Positions 10,401-18,958 of a DNA stretch of 64,000 nucleotides are shown piece by piece. The DNA is taken from positions 558,001 through 622,000 of the forward strand of contig BQMF02000231.1 in NCBI GenBank assembly GCA_027922465.2, written 5' to 3'. Made by a program: the position numbers and the translations under genes. This DNA is from Turritopsis dohrnii. Taxonomy: Eukaryota > Cnidaria > Hydrozoa > Anthoathecata > Oceaniidae. Position 1 is the stretch's first letter. The number at the start of each line of letters is the position of its first letter. A model generated the notes under the pieces. It saw only the letters and a list, made by a program, of their open reading frames with translations. It was not told where the DNA came from and did no database searches.

Positions 10401-11404
10401 TACTGCTGACACATGGTACCATGTGCGAAATCGGCAAGTGTCCGTAGGCTTGGCGGGTCAAAAAGTTAGGGAACTGTTTCGTCCTAACCGTGAATGTAAA
10501 GAATCTAATTTCACTATGGCGGTAAGCTTTACAAATTTGGTAGTTTCATCAGAAAGGCGGTAATGTCGTTTTAACAAAGCTGTGTGTTTTTAGCTCCCTT
10601 TATCTCCGAGAAAAACTTGGGCAAATCACAAAGTTGAGGAGTTAAAGGATTGTTTCGCAGAGGACATAAGTGAAGGAAGGGTAGTATATGGTAGAGTTAA
10701 AGAGAAGGTCGGTGAATTGAGTACAGATGCATCTCCGCGACAGGTTTACGACAAACTGCGTCAATTATCTGGAAAAGTATTGTTCTTTTATTTTAATTTA
10801 TTCTCTCACTTTATACTAAGTGATTACTTTAAAGGAACTAAATTTGGTGGATGAATAGGCACATTTTTAATTTTGCAGGAGTTTAATTGTGGGAATTTAA
10901 TTTCGTGGTTGAAAAACAATTCGGGAACGACTTAAAATATATAATCTTGCGGGAATTTAATTTCAATGAAGCCCCCTAAACCGCGAAATCTACGAAATTC
11001 AGTTCTTTGAAAACTCTATGTTAAACAATTATTGCGTTTCTTTTAGTTCTCCGACAATGACGGATCAAAATATAAGCCCGCTTCGCAAAATCGTCGATGT
11101 CTTTTTGTGAGACGTTTATTTTAGGTAATTCTTTAATTTCATTTTGTGCGTAATGTTTCTTATGAATCGTGAATCATACCTTTAGAATATGGAAAAGCAA
11201 ACTCGTCGAAGTCTTTTTAGCGAGAATGATATCGCAGTTTTACGAGAAAACCTTTCTCACGTAATAGAAGGGAAAGAAAAGATTACAGAATCAGTAGTGC
11301 GCGATGCTCTAAAGGATTATCCCGAATTTAAAAACTACAAGTTTACACAACTGCGAACTCGCATTATGTATGAAAGAGCGTTGTTAAAAGATCAAGATTG
11401 TTGA
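4417..11404 (+). CDS. SET / DBF-finger / C2H2 / tyrosine-recombinase protein (15 exons)
   Basis: Exons: 4417-4443, 5923-6001, 6256-6421, 6540-6738, 6878-6913, 7011-7121, 7455-7500, 7584-7629, 7709-7931, 8036-8154, 8250-8771, 8871-10521, 10594-10776, 11047-11106, 11186-11404. All introns are GT-AG and all phases agree: 3687 nt, 1228 residues plus stop. Domains: SET about 36-157 (GEGVFA, YKGKLI, CVDAT formed across a splice junction, GRYVNDS, DELRYCYND), most like KMT5A; DBF-type finger about 297-335 (GYCENC...HLSSAQH); about four tandem 31-aa repeats in 355-470; C2H2 fingers about 534-554 and 588-608; tyrosine-recombinase core with Arg899, Lys926/929, Asn1005-x-x-Arg1008, His1032 and Tyr1041; two related C-terminal modules about 1076-1136 and 1157-1228. 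The recombinase half matches a family I know as abundant in cnidarian and fish genomes. Start chosen at the only in-phase ATG exon upstream of the SET exons. Likely an intact YR DNA transposon or a domesticated derivative. Confidence 0.88.
5451..5476. repeat. Perfect 26-bp palindrome
   Basis: Positions 5451-5463 and 5464-5476 are exact reverse complements with no spacer, centred on TAATTA. It is AT-rich and lies in intron 1 of the recombinase gene. It could be a chance or cruciform-prone sequence, or the footprint of a small palindromic element. Confidence 0.9.
5520..5720 (+). pseudogene. Small LINE ORF2 3'-end relic
   Basis: The plus strand reads SYHKFFQFLPRTSAAWNAL, matching the common LINE ORF2 C-terminal pattern of FFPRT..WNALP type, followed by a short open stretch and stops. 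No catalytic part is present; it is an intronic fragment. Confidence 0.45.
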
Positions 11405-11573
11405 CTTATTTCTGCGTCATGCTTCTTAGTAATAAGATTTATCAAGTTATTTAGATGAGATATGACAAAGTTTCCACCATGAATTTGTCATGGCCGTAAA
11501 CATGTTAATATTTGTTAGTTATATGTTAGTTATATTGCTTTGCTTATGTTTTTAACTTCTGTTTCGTTTTCCA

Positions 11574-11940
11574 TTGAGGATGTTTGACACGCTGCTAAAT
11601 GTTAACGGACTCCTTTCAGTGGCGCAAACTGACTCCTTTGACACGCTGCTAAATGTTAACGGACTCCTTTCAGTGGCGCAAACTGACTCCTTTGACACGT
11701 TGCTAAATGTTAACGGACTCCTTTCAGTGGCGCAAACTGACTCCTTTGACACGCTGAGAAATGTTAACGGACTCCTTTCAGTGGCGCAAACTGACTCCTT
11801 TGACACGCTGCTAAATGTTAACGGACTCCTTTCAGTGGCGCAAACTGACTCCTTTGACACCCTGATAAATGTTAACGGACTCCTTCCAGTGGCAATTTGA
11901 CTCCTTTGACGATAAATCGGACTCCATTAAATAAGTTTGT
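11574..11940 (+). repeat. Right terminal direct-repeat array of the recombinase element
   Basis: Six near-identical 60-bp units, each with ACGGACTCCTTTCAGTGGCG followed by CAAACTGACTCCTTTGACAC and GCTGCTAAATGTTA. The last unit is degenerate and ends in CGGACTCCATTAAATAA. Each unit holds two ACTCCTTT(C/G)A cores. Orientation matches the left cluster at 3774-3915. Open frames across it on both strands are by-products of the 60-bp periodicity (a multiple of three). Confidence 0.95.
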
Positions 11941-12276
11941 AATTATCCAAGGTACTGTCGACATGTGGATAATTTGACGTTGTGTGCCGACTGGAACTGC
12001 AGCTAGTAGTTTAAGATCACCTGTCATCGTGAATAAAATATATAAGGATTTGTGAATGCACATTTAATATTTTGTTAATGACATTGTAGTTAGTTTACAC
12101 TTGCTTCTTTGTTCTTGTTTTTGAAGAGTTGAAAACGTTGGTTCTCATTATCTTGTCATTTTGCTGTAGCAGTTTTCAAAGTTTATCTTCCATACCAACA
12201 TCTGAATTTAGTTCATTCGATGTAGTAGTTTTAGCATAAAGTGTGCTAGTATGAAGTGAGTTTTAGGTTTTAAAAT

Positions 12277-14541
12277 ATGTGTAAACAAGTCTCCCTAGAA
12301 GAATTGAAGAAAGTTTTGGACCAGTCAGAAGATAACATTCGTACAATATTCAGTGGAGCTGTGAGTTTCTAAGAGCTGTTTGTTCAGTTTTCATTTTTAA
12401 CATTGATGAAAATTCATATTTAACGTTCATTTATTCAGAATTCAACATTTCGATATCGCTGGTATCATGAGAGTTCAAAAAAACGAAGTATATGCTTTTT
12501 ACTTATTGGGCACCTTCTCATCTTGTGATACTCTTTTTCAGTGGGATCTTTGTTGCTCTTTCTTAAACTGAAATTGCTGACCGATGCCTTCGCACTTATG
12601 CTGCTCCAGTTACGATTCCTTTTTTCGCATCCAGCAACAGAGCAGGGAAACTTCTTTTGTGTTTTTGGTCTGAAACAAAGTATATGAAATGTACTATATT
12701 TTACCATGGTAAAATGTATATGCATACACATTGGAGTTGCTTGATTTTTAGGAATGGATCAAGTTATATCTTACCTAAAGCAAAAAGTTTATGTATCAAG
12801 TTATAAAGTAAGATTACATTTAGAAAATGTGTTCCTAATTCTACCATTTATTTTATTATTTTTATTTTGTATTTGTGTTTAGGAGTCAGATTTTCTGCTC
12901 CGAGTGATCTTACCGGAAACCTCAAAGATCGTAATTTCGTATGTTCACGCAACCTCTGTGGACAGTGAAGTATGAATTTCATCTAATGTATTGTTGCGCA
13001 ACTTCCATGTTTGATCCTTTTCAGATCTTTTTATTTATTCATCACTTATTTAGGTTGAAGATATTTTAATGAACGGAGAACAAGAAGAACTGTCAGAAGA
13101 CGAAGAGGAACGTGAATTGGTGAGCAATTCGACTTATTCTTTTTATGGTATGTTCATTTCTGTGGGACTCGTTATAAGAAAGAAGAAAATTGTCAAGCGT
13201 AGTCGGTATAAAAAGTTATATTTCGTTGCTTTTTGTCCCGCTGTCTAGATTAGAAAAAAATACATCCCGGCCAAACAGGACGGGTCCCCATATCACCAGA
13301 CCGTACTTCTCCCAATAGATCGAGCGACCTAACTTCTCACTTGTTTCAAGGGATGTAGATTTTCCGGATATGAAAAGGTATACCATCTGTTTTATTAAAA
13401 TTCCACTGTAACAGAAGTTGTTTTCATTACATTTTGCTTCTATTATCAGGTAATGATCAGCTTCATCCTTAACTTATCTCCTCTTCCTTAGTAACATGAT
13501 AGTGCAACGTGTGGAACATGACATGATGATTCCTATCATATACGAGAAAGTAAACCATTTTGTTAATTATTACTATATTTAAAGTACCTAGTGTCACACT
13601 AGTGCAGAAATGAAGTTGTTACCATTATGGGTAATAAGTGTAAACCATTATGTTTGAAAGTCGCATGAGTAATGTGCACGAAACACCAGATATCAATTTT
13701 TTTTTGTCATATTTTAGGTCATTAAAGGAAGTTGAAAAGTTGAAAAATGTATTTTGTTTACATAAATATATTGGGCTAATTTCATTGTCATTTTTGTAAT
13801 GTCTCAATTCCGGTTAAACCTTTGAAAAAATTAGTTATCTGAAAGTCTCAATCCCACGTTCAAGTATTGTTCACACCATGCGAAAGAGACAAGGCGATTT
13901 CAATTAAATTCCTTCATCCGATTACATGTTTTCGTTAAGCATGTGTCAAACGTCTAAGACGCCACTTCATATCTGCTCATACCTGTGGACCAAACCATTG
14001 GCTGATTTCGTGTGTACAGCTATGGGCATAATTTGACACGAATATTCGAATTTCAACGTTAAGCATTGGTTAATGCCTCATAATTTGTTGAAAGTATTAA
14101 TTGTTAAGAGTTTAGTCCTTTGGCTTCCATCTGTAAAAGTTGGCTCTTCTGCCCTTCGACTTGGAACGACAGTTAACTTATTATTAGAGATACGGTATGG
14201 CAGTGCTTTTACGCACAGGCAGGTGGTTAGTAAGTCGATGGCGCTCATAAGGAGCTGAGACGCTGCTTTAAAAGCGCATTGAAGCAGAGTATGATCTGAT
14301 CTTCTTTAAAGATGGCAGACGTCAAACCTCCTATCTTTTTTGTCTCGCTCACAGGGATTTGGATGCTAAAAGCTACCAAGAATATTTCTCTCAGCAAAAC
14401 AAAAAGATGGAAGAGTTGATTCGAAAGTTATTTCCTGAGAAAACCACACGGGAACGACTTATTAAAAGAAGCCTTAAAAGGCGCAAAGACGGAAATATTG
14501 GTCTGGATTCGAGCAAGAAGCACAAAGAAAGCTCAAACTAA
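12277..14541 (+). CDS. Unidentified multi-exon gene
   Basis: Five consecutive exons fit in phase: 12277-12360 (starting MCKQVSLEELKKVLDQ), 12439-12487, 12752-12807, 12883-12969 and 13054-13119 (acidic, NGEQEELSEDEEREL), with donors GTGAGT, GTATAT, GTAAGA, GTATGA and GTGAGC. Likely later exons are 13351-13377, 13492-13549 (MIVQRVEHDMMIPIIYEK) and a last exon about 14355-14541, which encodes a basic tail (KKMEELIRKLFPEK, KRSLKRRKDG) and stops at 14541; the joins after 13119 are not resolved because simple splicing gives phase conflicts. I do not recognise the family. It starts 340 bp after the right terminal repeats of the recombinase element and runs in the same direction. Intron 2 carries an inverted copy of part of the recombinase gene. 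Confidence 0.45.
12504..12680 (-). pseudogene. Inverted partial copy of the recombinase gene C2H2 exon
   Basis: Read on the minus strand, this segment aligns with about 8861-9068: it begins with the intron end TTTGTTTCAG and continues through the first zinc-finger half (FPCSVAGCEK) and the linker NWSSISAKASVSNF into KMRRCPIS. About 45 nt encoding the finger's second half are deleted. Because intron sequence is included it is a DNA-level duplication, not a processed copy. It sits in intron 2 of the neighbouring plus-strand gene, which would therefore be transcribed with an antisense copy of the recombinase exon. Confidence 0.88.
14087..14265 (-). repeat. 3' tail relic of a LINE-like element
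   Basis: About 75% similar by eye to 40210-40290 (shared TTGGCTTCCATCTGTAA, then TTCGACTTG-type sequence). On the minus strand the second copy encodes DPTVTDGSPRTK and is followed by a (CTTA)n tail, which is typical of a 3'-truncated non-LTR element. Confidence 0.4.
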
Positions 14542-14857
14542 TTTTACATGTGAATTATGCAATCATTCGTTCGCAAGAAAAATAAGGAAAGCGAATTACC
14601 AAAATAAATGCAGAAAGAAGGAAAATCCTTTCGATTCAGCAAATGAAAACAAAACCAAGGAAAGCATCAAAATCAACATGATACTCCATTGATGGAGATC
14701 ATTTTAGAATGCAGAGCTATCCAAAACCGCTGCGTTCAGAGCCATAATGTGACAGGAGGAACAAACAAACAAACGTTTTAACAATATATGATACTCCAAG
14801 GAAAATTTAGCACTGAGCCTTCTTCGAATGAACGCTTCTACGGTGTTTTGTTAATGA

Positions 14858-15487
14858 ACAAGAAGCCGCTTAGCTTGAAGACTTCAGGACGTAACACAAC
14901 GATGCATATCTAATCTCAAAAATACAACATTGCCGAATTGCCAAATTATATTCAAATCTAACAAAAATGACTGGCAAATTCAAACTCAAACACTTCTAAT
15001 TGTGCGTTGTACAAATTTTTATGAATATTGTCCAAATTTAGCCCGAATGACCCATTTCTGGTCAAATCTGACAAAATGACTGTCAAATTCGAAATCAGCA
15101 CCTATCAAATGTAATACATGCAAAATTTCATGAAATTTGAAGAATTTTGGAAATATGATCCAAATTTGGCCTAAATTGGCCAATTTTAGTCAAACCTGGC
15201 AAAATCATTGTCAAATTTGAAATCAGCACCTTTCAATTGTGATCTGTGCAAAATTTCAAAAAAATTGAAGAATTTTCGAAATTTGGTCCAAATTTGGCCG
15301 AAATTGGCCAATTTTTAGTCAAACCTGGCAAAATCATTGTCAAATTTGAAATCACTCATTTGAAATGTGCTCCGTGCAAATTTTCATGAAAATTGGTCAA
15401 CTGGAAGTCCGAATTTGACCAAATTTGCGAATTCGGCAACGATGTCATGTAAACGCTGCACGAAAACACTCATAACTTGGAGTAGTA
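14858..15487 (+). repeat. Left inverted terminal block of a 5.2-kb composite element
   Basis: Contains about four tandem copies of a 127-129-bp unit (each with TCAAA(T/C)CTG(G)CAAAAT and GTCAAATT(T/C)GAAATCA). It ends in GAATTCGGCAACGATGTCATG, then CACTCATAACTTGGAG and a TAG microsatellite (15484-15515). The reverse complement of this block, with fewer tandem units, is at 19640-20040, including the outer GACTTCAGGACGTAACAC (here) against GTGTTACGTCCTAAAATC (there). Confidence 0.8.
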
Positions 15488-15515
15488 GTAGTAGTAGTAG
15501 TAATAGTAGTAGTAG
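15484..15515. repeat. (AGT)n microsatellite
   Basis: Run of AGT triplets at the inner edge of the left inverted block; the right block has a TCC run at the equivalent place. Confidence 0.95.
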
Positions 15516-15574
15516 GAGGAGAAACCACGGGTATTTTAAATACTTTACTCCACCACGGGTGTCCTAAAGTCAAT

Positions 15575-16073
15575 AACAAAGTGATGGAATCACTGCTGCA
15601 AAAGCATCCAGAGCCACTTAACAGGTTCAACGAGCTATTGTTACAAGATCCTAGAGCATTTGTCCATCCAACGACGTTTGATAGCGTAGACGGGACTAGT
15701 ACTCAAAAAGCTTCTGTGAGAGAGCATCTGGACCATTAAAATTGGATGCAGAAAGAAACGAAAGAAACATGGAATGCTTTGTAGCATCCACTTTGATACC
15801 ACTGCACAATTATCCTGGTGTGAGATCCATCGGTATACGGGAAATGAAACGAACGATTGTCGGCAAAACAACCATGGGCCACCTTAAAAATGGCGCAATG
15901 GAGGCATCAGGTGGCCTGCAACTTTATGGTGGTCAACAAAGTGATTGTGAATCTGCTGTTCACTCAAGAAGGGAGATCTACGAAGATGAAGACACAGAAG
16001 CGATTCTTTTGATTGAAGCTTCAAATGCATTTAACAGCATGAACAGGAAAGTGATGATTGACAATACCTTTAT
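15575..16073 (+). pseudogene. Reverse transcriptase fragment (central part), interrupted
   Basis: The plus strand reads VMESLLQKHPEPLNRF and VHPTTFDSV, a stop, then FVASTLIPLHNYPGVRSIGI, a GGLQLYGGQ..DCESAVH segment and TEAILLIEASNAFNSMNRKV. This matches the finger and palm of a reverse-transcriptase family widespread in cnidarians (family pattern LIPLDKNPGVRPIG, LQ.CAGQ..G.EAA.H, LVDA.NAFN..NR). The stop at about 15737 falls where part of the fingers is missing. The frame is cut by the hairpin insertion at 16074 and resumes at 16479 (IICPTFDMFSSNCYQL), then is lost. Confidence 0.8.
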
Positions 16074-16478
16074 GAGGTATCTATTCGCCATAAGTTTTAA
16101 TAATAAAACAAGAACATTCAAATTAATTTATTTTATTGAACGAAGCTTTTCGTAAGAACTCTTACATCTTCAGGTTAAAAATATACACTGTTACTGTGTA
16201 TATATGTTACTGGGATGCAACTATTAGCGTCAAACAATGAAAACACGAAGAAAAGGTTAAGAAGGTACAGAGTCATGACGGAAATAACAAACTATTCTAC
16301 TTTGAAGAGAAGTGTAATAAAAGAACTCAGAACTCAGATCCCACACAGCAACGAAAGAATGTTTCCTGTGTATAAACAGTGTATATTTTTAACCTGAAGA
16401 TGTAAGAGTTCTTACGAAAAGCTTCGTTCAATAAAATAAATTAATTTGAATGTTCTTGTTTTATTACAATACCTTTAT
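16061..16478. mobile_element. Hairpin insertion with 13-bp target duplication
   Basis: ACAATACCTTTAT occurs at 16061-16073 and 16466-16478, flanking a 392-bp insertion in the reverse-transcriptase frame. The insert has two perfectly complementary 90-nt arms (16101-16190 and 16377-16466) around a 186-nt loop. The loop holds about 160 nt identical to the minus-strand sequence at 17431-17592. Joining the flanks restores the reverse-transcriptase reading frame across the site, so the pre-insertion state is clear. A 13-bp duplication suggests target-primed reverse transcription rather than a cut-and-paste transposase. Confidence 0.85.
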
Positions 16479-16560
16479 CATCTGCCCTACATTTGACATG
16501 TTTTCTTCTAACTGTTATCAACTAACAATCCGAATGCTGCAATGATGTCAACATAGAACT
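16479..16560 (+). pseudogene. Continuation of the interrupted reverse transcriptase
   Basis: Immediately after the right target duplication the plus strand reads IICPTFDMFSSNCYQL, the continuation expected after the NAFNSMNRKV segment of this family, then decays. Confidence 0.65.
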
Positions 16561-16599
16561 ACCACTTCTTGATTTTGCGGAAGAAGTAAAGGATCTGCA

Positions 16600-18016
16600 T
16601 GTGTTCTAGTTTGCTGCTATTGCTAGAGATTTTCGTCTGGTAATATCTTCGCTTCTAATCGAGAATTGTGTAAAACAACTGGTTAATATGCATTATACCC
16701 GAATTTATCACAATTCCCCGGAAAATGTACATGGTCTGGACCAGTTCTGAATTGAGTCGAAGGAGTGCTTTTGCGAGATAATAAGTACACCTCACTTGCT
16801 CGATCACCTTGCCCGCCCCAGTATCAGTCTGAAAAGTCTCACCTTTCAATTCACCGAATGCTTTGATCATGTTCATGAGTATGAGATGGACAGTTTGGTT
16901 TTTGGCTAAGGTGGTATGCTAAATGACTTATTTGCACGCACATATGTATTCAGTTGTTGATCAATCATTCCTTTATGCTGCTTCCTTTGTTGGTATTTCA
17001 AGTTGATTGCAGTCTTTGATTCTTAGCATGATGCATGCTGATATGATTTTGCTTAGCGTGGATAGCAGGATTATAGGTTTGATGAATTTTTTACCTTTGG
17101 GCAGTCACCTATTTCTGCTAGTTTATTGTAGATATGTGCTAAATGAGTTCGGTTGCGTCTTCTATAAGTTTTACTTGAATTTCATCACAGTCAGGGCATT
17201 TGCTTTGTTTCATTCTGCCAACAGCTTTTCTGATTTCGTTGCTGGTGAAGGGTATTGACATAGCTGTAGATGGCATTAGTTTAGGGTTTTTAAACAATAT
17301 TCCTTTGAAGTATTCTGCGATTAATTTTGACTACGATTACATTTGTTGTTCCGGCTCAGCAGTCAATCATTCTCTGTCATTTGTTAGTCGTGGTTGACTT
17401 GGAATCATTTTTTGGAGTTCTTTTACGGCTGGAAACATTCTTTCGTTGCTGTGTGGGATCTGAGTTCTGAGTTCTTTTATTACACTTCTCTTCAAAGTAG
17501 AATAGTTTGTTATTTCCGTCATGACTCTGTACCTTCTTAACCTTTTCTTCGTGTTTTCATTGTTTGACGCTAATAGTTGCATCCCAGTAAACACAAAAAG
17601 ATGTCTTCAAGACATGTTAAAACGTCTTTGAAACTTGTCTCAAAGCGTTGGAGATTTTAACCAAATAAAGACGTATTAAAGACGTCCTTATTTGGTATCT
17701 TGAAAGATGTTGAAGACGTTTATTTGTGTTTACTGGGATGTTGATATTACGTTGAAGTTGTGATGCTTGTTGTCTTCATTATTTGTAGTCTGTCACCAAT
17801 GGTTTCCTCCACCGCTGATTAGAGGATTTTACAGTTTTATCCCCAGGTTCTAGGTTGGACAGGTTTTGTTCACTATCAAGTTGTCTTAGCTTTGCAGACA
17901 AGCTTAAAATATTCGTTTTTGATGTTAGTATCCTTGCATAGCTTTTCATAGTTTTTTGGTCTTGTTCTGTTTTTGTTTCGATTCCTATTTTGTTCTGATC
18001 ACAGTTCATCCACATT
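16600..18016 (-). pseudogene. Decayed non-LTR retrotransposon (minus strand), interrupted by a MITE
   Basis: Reading 18016 to 16600 on the minus strand gives a broken ORF2-like protein: an N-terminal part in 18015-17779 and 17594-17367 (RVMTEITNYSTLKRSVIKEL, VKELQKMIPSQPRL), then EIRKAVGRMKQSKCPDCDEI (the A-x-x-x-MK-x-x-K-x-P-x-x-D-x-I fingers motif), KFIKPIILLSTLSKIISACI, STTEYICARK, a palm remnant LILMNMIKAFGEL and TFQTDTGAG. Several frameshifts and stops, and the usual D of the palm motif is not evident. A 161-bp MITE lies at 17580-17740. Confidence 0.7.
17580..17740. mobile_element. MITE with 18-bp terminal inverted repeats
   Basis: Starts CATCCCAGTAAACACAAA and ends with its reverse complement TTTGTGTTTACTGGGATG; 161 bp. 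The interior has repeated AAGACGT/ACGTCTT motifs in both orientations. It is inserted in the decayed minus-strand non-LTR frame. Part of its right terminus is carried along in the copy captured by the hairpin insertion, so it was present before that capture. Confidence 0.85.
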
Positions 18017-18059
18017 TCTAGATGAAGAGCCTTGTAAAAAGGATAAACTGGAAATAAAC

Positions 18060-18061
18060 CC

Positions 18062-18092
<31 letters not shown>
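18060..18092. repeat. (CTTA)n microsatellite
   Basis: About eight CTTA units. Such tetranucleotide tails follow the 3' ends of some LINE-like elements; a similar tail lies next to the relic at 40190-40290. Confidence 0.9.
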
Positions 18093-18208
18093 TTAACGAA
18101 TATTTATCTACAGGATCGTCATTTCAACAAATAAATATGCTGTTATCAATATGGAATCTTGCGATAAAAGGCAAGTATACGAAACAAATACTATCAGGGG
18201 GGATCCGG

Positions 18209-18958
18209 GTCATAAGTCGCCGTCCGTTTCGGGCGTTGGTTTTAGCCGTTCGCGTAATTGGTCGTTGGTTTTAGTCGTTGGTTTCGGGCGTTCGTACAAT
18301 TGGTCGCTAATTTTTTCTTTCGTTTACTTTCAAGTGGTCGTTTGTTAGATTTAGTGAGAAACACATAACAAGTCCTTAAAATACAGAAAATTAAAAATAG
18401 TTTAAAAAAGCAGAGAAAATATGGCAGCTATTACTGGGTCACTTTCACTTTCACTCATGGTAACTCATAAGAATTGCAAAACGATCTGTCACCTTAATTC
18501 ATCAGTTTGGCTGTCGCGAGTATGCTCGTATCTCTTCTTGTGCTTTATGTAAACGTGAAAATCGCACATGTCCTGTAAATGAAATATCGTAAGTTATGGA
18601 GTAAAGAAGATACTGTAGAGTATAATGAACAAAATTGTTCAACTGTTTTCTTTTCTTCTTTTCTTTCTCCATTTTCTTTCGTTTTTTCTCTTATGTTTTC
18701 TAATGTTTTAACGACATCACCAAGCATTGTGGTAATATCAGCCATTTTGTAATCGGTAAACTTTGCAACCATGCTTGTTTATGAAAATAAAGGAAATACT
18801 GAGGACCGGTTATGCAAAATAATCAAATAAATCGTTGATACGAAAAAATATACGAGAGAACGACCAATTGTACGAACGCCTAAAACTAACGACCAAAACC
18901 AACGATCAATTACGCGAACGGCTAAAACCAACGCCCGAAACGGACGGCGACTTATGAC
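18209..18958. mobile_element. Fold-back DNA element with about 100-bp inverted repeats
   Basis: The left end, GTCATAAGTCGCCGTCCGTT, is matched as reverse complement at the right end up to 18958. The similarity extends about 100 bp through repeated GTCGTTGGTTTTAG / CGGGCGTT-like pieces. The interior has a minus-strand frame (18772-18545) rich in Glu/Lys (coiled-coil-like), not recognised as a transposase, so the element looks non-autonomous. It lies inside the minus-strand reverse-transcriptase fragment, directly after GGMSPETTV. Confidence 0.8.

Noticed and set aside
10522..10563. Termination of the recombinase protein at 10563
   Set aside because: A strong GTAAGC donor at 10522 joins in phase to a coding exon at 10594 with a recognisable C-terminal module, so the read-through is probably intronic.
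11574..11900. Repetitive 100-aa proteins on both strands
   Set aside because: A 60-bp tandem repeat keeps any stop-free frame open; no start, splice or domain evidence.
14498..14692. C2H2-like zinc-finger frame (CELCNHSFARKI)
   Set aside because: Only the C-x-x-C half is present, with no His pair; it overlaps the better-supported last exon in another frame.
15445..15630. Ser/Thr-rich proteins at 15367-15630
   Set aside because: Produced by the AGT microsatellite; no other coding evidence.
18545..18772. Coiled-coil protein gene on the minus strand
   Set aside because: Low-complexity Glu/Lys frame within a non-autonomous fold-back element; no splice or homology support.
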